Shown here: piece after piece, positions 34,038-40,960 of the stretch
How the letters are laid out: every line of letters starts with the position of its first letter
How positions within the stretch are numbered: the first letter of the stretch is position 1
Assembly: GCA_045638265.1 (NCBI GenBank)
Contig: JAZUBA010000051.1
Span: 48,331 to 112,330 of the forward strand
DNA from: RGIG4140 sp045638265
Lineage (GTDB): Bacteria > Pseudomonadota > Alphaproteobacteria > CAAHEQ01 > UBA3637
Length of the DNA: 64,000 bases
Direction of reading: 5' to 3'
Notes under the pieces: model-generated
Told to the model about the DNA's origin: nothing
Seen by the model: only the letters and a program-made list of their open reading frames with translations
The model's database searches: none
Translations under genes and position numbers: made by a program

Positions 34038-36332
34038 ATGAAAAAATCTTTTAAAATAAATGAGTTAGGGCGTTCAATGGTTGAAATGTTAGGTGTTTTA
34101 GCTGTTGTTGGCGTACTTTCAATCGGGGCTATTCAAGGTTATCGTTATGCTTTTAACAAATATAATGCTAATGAAACAATTAATGAGCTTAATATTCGGG
34201 CAAATGATATTTCATTTCGCATGAATCAACTTATTGATAATAATCATGCCGGAGATATTGATATGGAAATGGGAAATATTACCCGTACAGGTTATCCGAT
34301 TAGAGCAAGAATGCATCCCCAATTTATTGATTTTTTTGAAATGTTTGTATCTGATGTACCCTCTGATGTTTGTAAACAACTCTTACAATCAAATTGGGAC
34401 GTTCCCTTTTCAACATTTGTTAATATTACACAATATGAAAATGATATCTCTATTTGTGATCAAACGGATACGGTTGAGATTGCGTATGAGTTTCATAAAG
34501 ATTTATTAAATCCTGATGATATGGAAGAGGAAGAACGGCATGAAATTCAAAGATGTAATCATGATAATAATTGTAAATGTGGTGAATGTTCAACAGAAAC
34601 CGGATTGTGTGAAAGTTATTGTTCTAACAGAGAAACCTGTTCTAAAAACTATGAACAACCGGCTTATTTAATGTGCTGTCCCAATGAAAATGTTGTTAAT
34701 GGTATTTGTTGTGCCGGTATTGATGAAAATGGACAATGTTGCCAAAGTGGAGCCGTTAAATGTTGCCCCCCTGAAAAACCACTCATCGGTGCAAATGGTA
34801 CATGTTATTCTTGTGATGACAATAGTCGTATTGATGTAATAGGAATGACAACAAATTGTAATGTATGTGAAAATCGTTTTATTCAAGGGAATGCTTGTGT
34901 TAAACAATGTCCTGATGGTCAATTTATGGATAAAGACGGATATTGTCGCAGTTGTAATTCCAGTACGGCATATCCTGTTCAAGGCGTAGAACATTATTGT
35001 AATGCTTGTCCCAATCGTATGATAGATTATGCTGCACCGGGTGCTTATTGTTATTTGGCTTGCGATACGGCAATTAATAATACGCAAGGAAAACCTTTAA
35101 ACGGAGAATATGGAAATTGTTACAGTTGTGATACAAAATCTTCAATTAATGTGAATGGTAAAAATATGACACGATGTTCAAAACTTTGTCCAAATCGTAT
35201 TTTAAATGGAAATATGTGTGTGTTGGGATGTTCTGATCCGTCAAAGCCTTTATTAGCTGATACATCAGGGACATGTAAAGATTGTAATCATCCCGACAAA
35301 ATTGATGTTTCGTTCTTACAGGGTGAGTGTTCAACATTGTGTCCGAATAGAGAAGTTAAAAACGGCTATTGTGTTTTAAAAGAGTGTGCTGACGGCTATT
35401 TTAAGGATAAAGACGGTGCTTGTCGGAGTTGTAGTTCTGCTACGGCATATCCTGTGCAAGGTGTAGAAACTAATTGTGATGTTTGTCCAAACAGATTTGT
35501 TGATTATGCATATCCAGGTGCTTATTGTTATCTTAAATGTGATTCTGAGGAAAACGGTACACAAGGCAAAAAATTAAATGGTGAATATGGTACTTGTTAT
35601 AGTTGCGATGTAGCTACATCCATTAATGTAAACGGTAAAAATATGGCACGATGTTCAAAACTTTGTCCAAATCGTGTTTTAAATGGAACTATGTGTGTGT
35701 TGGGATGTTCTGATCCGTCAAAGCCTTTATTGGCTGATACGGCAGGCACTTGTAAGGATTGTGATTATCCAGATAAAATTCCTGTTTCATTTTTACAAGG
35801 TGAGTGTTCAACATTGTGTCCGAACAGAGAAGTCAAAAACGGTTATTGCATTTTAAAAGAGTGTGCTGAAGGTTATTTTATGGACAAAGACGGTGCTTGT
35901 CGGAGTTGTAATTCTGCCACGGCATATCCTGTTCAAGGGGTAGAAAGTAATTGTGATGTTTGTCCGAATCGTATGATAGATTATGCATATCCCGGGGCAT
36001 ATTGTTATTTAGAATGTGATTCGGAAGAAAACGATACACAAGGTAAACCGCTAAATGGGGAATATGGAAATTGTTACAGTTGTAATACGCAGTCATCTAT
36101 TAATGTCAACGGTAAAAATATGGCACGATGCTCACAAATTTGTCCGAATCGTAAATTAAATGGTTCTATGTGTAATTGGGTAAAGTGTTCAGATGATAAG
36201 CAATTATTTGGTTCAAACGGAACTTGTTATGAATGCAATATTGTAACGCCAATTAAAGTTGCATCAGAAGATGATTGTAAGGTTTGTTTAAACAGAACAT
36301 ATAATAATGGATATTGTACCTTAATTCCATAA
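34038..36332 (+). CDS. Cysteine-rich surface protein with a type IV prepilin N-terminus (764 aa)
   Basis: A short basic leader ends at Gly11, followed by RSMVE (Glu16 at +5) and a hydrophobic helix (MLGVLAVVGVLSIGAIQGYR), giving a canonical prepilin-peptidase site. A pilin-like head (about 35-165) follows. The rest is Cys-rich: a unique part with CC pairs (about 170-290), then a 159-residue repeat present twice in full and once partly, each with DKDGxCRSC, YPVQGVExxCxxCPNR, GAYCYLxCD, NGEYGxCYSC and CSDPSKPLLADTxGTC. It is divergent from the pseudogene, with three shared-type operators between them. Probably exported through a type IV pilus or type II-like system and anchored as a surface fibre; the assembly genes are elsewhere. 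Confidence 0.82.
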   Translation: MKKSFKINELGRSMVEMLGVLAVVGVLSIGAIQGYRYAFNKYNANETINELNIRANDISFRMNQLIDNNHAGDIDMEMGNITRTGYPIRARMHPQFIDFFEMFVSDVPSDVCKQLLQSNWDVPFSTFVNITQYENDISICDQTDTVEIAYEFHKDLLNPDDMEEEERHEIQRCNHDNNCKCGECSTETGLCESYCSNRETCSKNYEQPAYLMCCPNENVVNGICCAGIDENGQCCQSGAVKCCPPEKPLIGANGTCYSCDDNSRIDVIGMTTNCNVCENRFIQGNACVKQCPDGQFMDKDGYCRSCNSSTAYPVQGVEHYCNACPNRMIDYAAPGAYCYLACDTAINNTQGKPLNGEYGNCYSCDTKSSINVNGKNMTRCSKLCPNRILNGNMCVLGCSDPSKPLLADTSGTCKDCNHPDKIDVSFLQGECSTLCPNREVKNGYCVLKECADGYFKDKDGACRSCSSATAYPVQGVETNCDVCPNRFVDYAYPGAYCYLKCDSEENGTQGKKLNGEYGTCYSCDVATSINVNGKNMARCSKLCPNRVLNGTMCVLGCSDPSKPLLADTAGTCKDCDYPDKIPVSFLQGECSTLCPNREVKNGYCILKECAEGYFMDKDGACRSCNSATAYPVQGVESNCDVCPNRMIDYAYPGAYCYLECDSEENDTQGKPLNGEYGNCYSCNTQSSINVNGKNMARCSQICPNRKLNGSMCNWVKCSDDKQLFGSNGTCYECNIVTPIKVASEDDCKVCLNRTYNNGYCTLIP
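34912..36180 (+). repeat. 477-bp tandem repeat inside the 764-aa gene
   Basis: Units begin near 34912, 35389 and 35866; the third is shortened. Unit length is a multiple of three, so copy changes keep the frame. Confidence 0.85.
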
Positions 36333-36353
36333 ATGACAAAGTTTAAACACAAA

Positions 36354-38039
36354 CTATTTTGTAGATTGTTGATTATTAGACAGTATTACTTCTGAAACAT
36401 TGTTCTCAATGTTATTTGATGAGATTTGTAGTGTTTGACCTTTATCTATTTTAACCGAACATTTATTGAGTTCATTTAAAACATTTGTTATTTTCTCAAT
36501 AGGCGGAGCAAACATCTGAATTGTTAAAAAGTCAAGATTTGCATTTTCTGAATATTGTTTTTTGACTTCTTTTTCAATTAAAAAGTGTTTTCTATAATCT
36601 CTGACATTTTGTTTAGAATCTAATGGTGAGCTTTTACGCCACTGTCTATATTCTTCTTCTAATTCAGGGTTGTTTTTGAAGTGTTTTTCAATGTCCAACA
36701 CCGGAGTGTTTATAATTTTAACAATATCAGGATTTTTTCTTAATAAAAATTCTCGTCTGCGGGCAATGTCTTGTGCCGGTGTATCAAACGGAGAAAGTTT
36801 ACGTGTTTTGATAAATTCCTTTTCTAAATCTGGATTTCTTTTAAAGAATGCTTTTAATTCAACATCACTTAAAAACGCATTTTGCCATATGTTTTGCTTG
36901 TTATTTAATTCGTTTGGATTTTCCGTTTGTATCGGTTCTTCTTTTTCTTTCCATTTGTTTTCAATATACTGATTAAATGTATCAACGGATAAACGTTGAG
37001 CTTTGCCATTATCAACTAGTTCTGATAAGGTATTTGACAATGTATATGGTGAATCTATTCCAGCATCAGGTATATATCCGGCCAATGATTTTAGAACACT
37101 GGAAACACAGTTATTCGTTAATCCGTGATAATAATCTTTTGATAATTTTTCGGAAACATTATCACCTTTACCACGCGTGTTTTCAATTCCTTTTTTCATT
37201 CGGTTAAACACTCGTTGGCAGTCTTTTTCTGTTGCCATACCAATATTTTTTGGATCAATCATATAAATATAACAAACATCTTTACCGGATGAAGTATCAA
37301 ACATTGGTTTTTCACATTTCTCACCGTAAATCATATCACCAGACATAAAACTGTGCGGATTATCAAAAACAGGTGCAACATCAACTTTTAGTCCCCGATA
37401 CCACATGGCCGCATGTCCTTGCGAGACTTTTGCTTGTCCTGCCGGATAATAAGCAACAAATATCGGATCTTCAATTTCTTTTACAGTTGTTTGCGTGTTT
37501 AATTTTTCAGGACCATTTATATGAGAACTGACCAAATTAACAACAGTGTTGTTAATAGCCAAATCATATGCTGTCTTGATGTAGTTTTGGGGCAGAGATA
37601 CTATACCGTCTTTTGTAACTTGATTAATCATATCGCCGGTTGCTTCTGTAAAACCGCCGGCAAGTTGGGCAAACGATGAGAATGGATTTTTAACTAATCC
37701 TTCAACAGCATAAGGAATATCTTGTTTGTTTATATGAATAGGTGGAACTTTATCGCCAATATATTCATAGGCTGTTTCTCCAATCCAAGTACCAACGTCA
37801 TTTAATCCTTTGTCAATAACTTTTGCAGAGTACACCATGCCCTCTGAAACAAGATCGGTTCCTTTTTGAATGGTTTTACCTCCATATCGTACGGCTGTAT
37901 CAGCCATGTCAACAGCTTTACCACCAACATGTTTGACTCCGTTGTAAGCTTTCTCACCCATATAAGTAACTCCGTCAACAGTTGCGTTCCATCCTGTTTC
38001 AGCAGCATTGCTAATATATTCAACCCAACCCCAATCCAT
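36354..38039 (-). CDS. Large protein with a permuted papain-like (LRAT/NlpC-type) His...Cys signature
   Basis: The protein has 561 aa from the ATG at 38039, chosen because AGGAG lies 9 nt upstream; a TTG further upstream would overlap the previous gene. The N-terminal ~190 residues are amphipathic, alanine/glycine-rich helices (GVKHVGGKAVDMADTAVRYG). The middle has SQGHAAMWYRG (His209) and YYHGLTNNCVSSVLKSLAG (Cys311), the H-then-NC order of circularly permuted papain-fold enzymes (LRAT, YiiX-like). Residues beyond ~370 are Lys/Glu-rich helices with a repeat KxFxxNPxLExEx. A 17-nt gap separates it from its smaller paralogue. Possible hydrolase, acyltransferase or effector; unproven. Confidence 0.68.
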   Translation of the reverse strand: MDWGWVEYISNAAETGWNATVDGVTYMGEKAYNGVKHVGGKAVDMADTAVRYGGKTIQKGTDLVSEGMVYSAKVIDKGLNDVGTWIGETAYEYIGDKVPPIHINKQDIPYAVEGLVKNPFSSFAQLAGGFTEATGDMINQVTKDGIVSLPQNYIKTAYDLAINNTVVNLVSSHINGPEKLNTQTTVKEIEDPIFVAYYPAGQAKVSQGHAAMWYRGLKVDVAPVFDNPHSFMSGDMIYGEKCEKPMFDTSSGKDVCYIYMIDPKNIGMATEKDCQRVFNRMKKGIENTRGKGDNVSEKLSKDYYHGLTNNCVSSVLKSLAGYIPDAGIDSPYTLSNTLSELVDNGKAQRLSVDTFNQYIENKWKEKEEPIQTENPNELNNKQNIWQNAFLSDVELKAFFKRNPDLEKEFIKTRKLSPFDTPAQDIARRREFLLRKNPDIVKIINTPVLDIEKHFKNNPELEEEYRQWRKSSPLDSKQNVRDYRKHFLIEKEVKKQYSENANLDFLTIQMFAPPIEKITNVLNELNKCSVKIDKGQTLQISSNNIENNVSEVILSNNQQSTK

Positions 38040-38055
38040 GTTAATATTCTCCTGG

Positions 38056-38712
38056 TTATTTTTCAATTTGTTTGTCTAATATAGCATAATCTATCTTATC
38101 TTTTTGTTGTTCAGTAAGGGTGTGTGATACGTTTTGAAATAACTGTTTTAAATCAGTTTTATCAATTTGAGCTAATTCAGTTTCTTTTTCAATCTGTGAG
38201 TCAATGTAATTTTTTGCAAATTCTTTTGACACCATAGAAACTTTTCCTTCTTGTTGCATTGATTTTAGTTGACGTTCTAAATCATCTGGTAAAACGATAA
38301 ATGCAGATAACAGACTTCCTTTTGGTTTTTTTAATTTTAAAGCATCAAAAATATTTGATGTACAATTATCTGTAACAACGTTATATTTATCATCTTCATG
38401 AAATTGTTTCATTTTTGCTTTTAAATTATCTTTGTCGGTTTGAGTATGAATACCAAAAGCAGAGGCATCGGCAACATAAACGGAAACCCCTCTGTCTTCT
38501 CTTAATCCAATAATTCCTTTTTCACCTTCAATATGTAATTGTGCACAACTAAACTCATTTTCTTTTTTGTCCCAATCTGCCATAACATTTAGTACTTGTC
38601 CGTCAAACCACATAGCCGCATGACCATATTGTGTGTCGGTATTGTTTTTATGGAAAATAGCGAAAAAAATCGGATTTTCAATTTCTTTTGGCAATGTTTG
38701 TTTTTCTGTCAT
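38056..38712 (-). CDS. Small paralogue with the permuted papain-like His...Cys signature
   Basis: The protein has 218 aa. It starts EIENPIFFAIFHKNN, matching EIEDPIFVAYYPAGQ in the neighbour, then TQYGHAAMWFDGQ (His31) and YNVVTDNCTSNIFDALKL (Cys117). It is therefore almost only the putative catalytic domain, followed by a helical C-terminus ending with KDKIDYAILDKQIEK. There is no signal peptide, so a cytoplasmic role or a non-Sec export route is expected. AAAGGA precedes the ATG and a good promoter lies upstream. The two genes form one operon. The enzyme class is inferred from two short motifs only. Confidence 0.68.
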   Translation of the reverse strand: MTEKQTLPKEIENPIFFAIFHKNNTDTQYGHAAMWFDGQVLNVMADWDKKENEFSCAQLHIEGEKGIIGLREDRGVSVYVADASAFGIHTQTDKDNLKAKMKQFHEDDKYNVVTDNCTSNIFDALKLKKPKGSLLSAFIVLPDDLERQLKSMQQEGKVSMVSKEFAKNYIDSQIEKETELAQIDKTDLKQLFQNVSHTLTEQQKDKIDYAILDKQIEK

Positions 38713-38747
38713 AAATAAAATCCTTTCCTGATAGTACGAATATATAT

Positions 38748-38776
38748 ATTATACATTATTTATTCGGTTATAACAA
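38748..38776 (-). promoter_or_regulatory. Sigma-70-like promoter of the papain-fold-like pair
   Basis: Read on the minus strand: TTGTTA, 17 nt, TATAAT, about 35 nt upstream of the ATG at 38712. Confidence 0.6.
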
Positions 38777-39041
38777 GAAAAACTTATTTTAATATCGTTT
38801 TTTGCAAATATTTAAAAAGCTTTTGGAATTATGGAGAGTGTTTCTTTGGAGATATTTAAATCTGTTAATTTATCATTTTGTAGGGAGTAGATATAATAGG
38901 CCGTATGCTCTTGTGATAATTGAACATTTGTATGAGTAGGTGTTATTTTGAAATTCACTGTTAACTTGAACCATTTTTACCTCAGTTTTTTTTATGAAGT
39001 ACAATATATTATAAAAAAATATCTTTTTTTTGTTTTATTTG
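38777..39041. other. Intergenic AT-rich stretch
   Basis: Apart from the minus-strand promoter on its left and the plus-strand promoter on its right, I see no gene, hairpin or repeat here. Confidence 0.5.
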
Positions 39042-39070
39042 TTGACAGTATTATATATTCTTTGTATAAT
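39042..39070 (+). promoter_or_regulatory. Consensus sigma-70 promoter
   Basis: A perfect TTGACA and a perfect TATAAT are separated by exactly 17 nt. This is the best promoter in the window. It lies ~160 nt upstream of the next annotated coding gene, with a terminator in between. Confidence 0.85.
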
Positions 39071-39076
39071 AAACAA

Positions 39077-39213
39077 AAAGAAAGGAACAATCAAGTGATT
39101 ATTTTAAATAAACAGGTTAAATCTAAACGTCAGGAACATAAGTTCCCGTCGTAGCGGTTTACTCTATTTATATTAGTAATTGCAAAGCGGGATTTTAAAA
39201 TCTCGCTTTTTTT
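39077..39213 (+). ncRNA. Short leader or small RNA with a 19-codon ORF and an intrinsic terminator
   Basis: The transcript from the consensus promoter would be about 137 nt. It contains AAAGGA followed 8 nt later by GTG (39095), which opens a 19-codon frame (VIILNKQVKSKRQEHKFPS, stop at 39152-39154). A perfect hairpin GGAAC-ATAA-GTTCC (39133-39146) lies inside this frame. The end is an intrinsic terminator, AAAGCGGGATTTT/AAAATCTCGCTTT plus Ts (39184-39213). It could be an attenuator controlling the acetyltransferase-deacylase genes that follow 15 nt later, a stand-alone sRNA, or a micropeptide gene. No known RNA family recognised. Confidence 0.55.
39184..39213 (+). terminator. Intrinsic terminator upstream of the GNAT gene
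   Basis: A 13-bp stem with one G-U wobble has almost no loop and is followed by seven Ts. It ends the short RNA and would have to be read through for the downstream genes to be expressed from the same promoter. Confidence 0.8.
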
Positions 39214-39228
39214 ATATATTTTAAGGAA

Positions 39229-40107
39229 ATGAAACAAAAAATGTCAACACAAATGCTCAAAAAACTTATCTGGAATAATCAAATAATCTGGCATGGCAGA
39301 ATAGAAAAAATGAATGGAGAGAAATTAACCTATCGTCCTCGTTTTTATATTCGTCCGTTGCAAAATACAGATGTTAAAGAAATGAGCATTCTTTCTGACA
39401 AAATTTATCAGAAATTAAAAAAAGAAGAAGAATGTTTTATTCACAAACATAATCAATCTTACTATGAAGAAACATTGAAAAATCCTAATATTCACTTTAT
39501 TGGTGTATTTGTCGGTACACAATTAATCGGTATGTCAGCTTTGTATGTTTGTGAAAACACAAAAGCTTTAACAAACGAAATCCCAGGTATTCCAAATCAT
39601 TTATTACAACGATATAACAATACACTTTCAGGTGCTTTGGGTGGGGATTGTGTTTTGCCGGCATTCAGAGGAAATAACATTAATCAGTCAATGATTGCTT
39701 ATCGTATGGAATTGGCCAAACAAATGAATTGTCAACAGGTATTTTCTATTATTGACAGAAATAATCATTGGAATATGGCGCCTTATTTTAATAATAGGTT
39801 TAAAATGTTTGCTTCGGCCATTGATCCTTCCGATAATGGGAAAATTTCATTAATGTATCATCACTTTGATAGTCAAACACAAATTGCAACTGAAAGAATT
39901 CCAGTATCCTATACACAATTTGAAAAAATAGATTGTTTGTTGGCAAACGGTTATATCGGAAAAACATATGATGCTCCTACACAAACAATTATTTTCACAA
40001 GAGAAGTTGAAATGAGACGTATGGAACGACATAATATTTTAAAATCCGGTAAAAATAGAATTATTTATCAACATTTGATGCAAAATAAGGGAATGATTTA
40101 TGTTTAA
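39229..40107 (+). CDS. GNAT-family N-acetyltransferase
   Basis: The protein has 292 aa. It has the GNAT core order: YIRPLQNTDVKEMSIL, FIGVFVGTQLIGMSALYV (beta4), then GGDCVLPAFRGNNINQSMIA as the acetyl-CoA loop (in place of Q/RxxGxG/A) and the helix AYRMELAKQMNCQQVFSIID, followed by N..MAPYFNNRFKMF. A ~40-residue N-terminal extension and a C-terminal helix are extra. The start is uncertain: AAGGA is only 1-2 nt from this ATG and 13 nt from the alternative at 39241. It overlaps the deacylase gene by 8 nt, suggesting a coupled acyl-transfer/acyl-removal pair on one unknown small molecule. Confidence 0.75.
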   Translation: MKQKMSTQMLKKLIWNNQIIWHGRIEKMNGEKLTYRPRFYIRPLQNTDVKEMSILSDKIYQKLKKEEECFIHKHNQSYYEETLKNPNIHFIGVFVGTQLIGMSALYVCENTKALTNEIPGIPNHLLQRYNNTLSGALGGDCVLPAFRGNNINQSMIAYRMELAKQMNCQQVFSIIDRNNHWNMAPYFNNRFKMFASAIDPSDNGKISLMYHHFDSQTQIATERIPVSYTQFEKIDCLLANGYIGKTYDAPTQTIIFTREVEMRRMERHNILKSGKNRIIYQHLMQNKGMIYV

Positions 40108-40942
40108 AATATATACTTTTGAAGCGCAAAAAGCAGGTAAACATATTTTAATTTTGGGCGCTGTTCACGGTAATGAAATTGCTGGTACGATTGCACAGCA
40201 AAATATTATTAACCAAATTGAGAACAATATGATTCATTTAAAATCAGGAAAAATTACTTTTGTTCCAATTGTAAATGAAAAAGCTCATCAAATTGACGAA
40301 CGTTTTGTTGATGTTAATTTAAATCGTGTGATTAAGTATCATCAAAATCCGGCAAATAATGAAGAAAAAATTGCCAATGAATTGATTAAATTGATTGAAG
40401 AATGTGATATTATGTTGGATTTACATTCAACCCATTGTCCGGATGATGTTCCGTTTGCATTTATTGATTATCCATATGAAAAAAACAGGGAGTTGTTATC
40501 TTTAATACCGGTTAAAACAGCGTTAGCAGGCTGGCCACAGATTTATGCCAATCAGCCGGATATTACAAATTTTTGTACGGAAGAATATGCTCATCAACAT
40601 AATAAATCAGGAATTACGGTAGAGTGTGGTTATCATAAAGCTGAAAAAAGTATTGATATAGCAACCACAACTATTTTGAATATTTTAAGTTATTTTGATG
40701 TGATTGAATATGAAAAACCACAAAAAAGTAATCCGACCGTTGTTACTTTATCTTCTTATGTTACGAAAAAAAGTGAAGGTAAATTGATTCGTAATTTTCA
40801 ACATTTAGATAAAATTCAAAAAGATGACATATTAGCTATTTATGAAAGCGGTGAAATAGTAACAGCACCATTTGACGGATATATAATTATACCTAATCAT
40901 GGAGCAGTAGTCGGTAGTGAATGGTTTTATTTAGGGCAATAA
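40100..40942 (+). CDS. Aspartoacylase/succinylglutamate desuccinylase-like zinc deacylase (M14 family)
   Basis: The protein has 280 aa. The zinc-binding pattern is clear: GAVHGNEIAGT (HxxE), LDLHSTHCPDD for the third ligand, NLNRVI for the substrate-binding Arg region, and VECGYHK as the region of the catalytic Glu. The C-terminal beta domain has TAPFDGYIIIPNHGAVVGSE. Family members hydrolyse N-acyl amino acids (aspartoacylase, AstE) or related amides. It overlaps the GNAT gene, so the two likely act on related compounds. The stop codon lies inside a terminator-like hairpin. Confidence 0.88.
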   Translation: MFKIYTFEAQKAGKHILILGAVHGNEIAGTIAQQNIINQIENNMIHLKSGKITFVPIVNEKAHQIDERFVDVNLNRVIKYHQNPANNEEKIANELIKLIEECDIMLDLHSTHCPDDVPFAFIDYPYEKNRELLSLIPVKTALAGWPQIYANQPDITNFCTEEYAHQHNKSGITVECGYHKAEKSIDIATTTILNILSYFDVIEYEKPQKSNPTVVTLSSYVTKKSEGKLIRNFQHLDKIQKDDILAIYESGEIVTAPFDGYIIIPNHGAVVGSEWFYLGQ

Positions 40943-40960
40943 ATTATATTGCCCTTTAAT
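40933..40960. terminator. Bidirectional hairpin terminator overlapping a stop codon
   Basis: AGGGCAATA/TATTGCCCT with a 5-nt loop. The left arm includes the last codons and TAA of the deacylase gene. It lies between convergent genes and is followed by TTTAATTT. Confidence 0.7.

Noticed and set aside
38948..39154. 68-codon frame starting at TTG upstream of the GNAT gene
   Set aside because: Its start lies upstream of the consensus promoter and has no Shine-Dalgarno box; only the last 19 codons (from GTG at 39095) are plausible and are described with the leader RNA.
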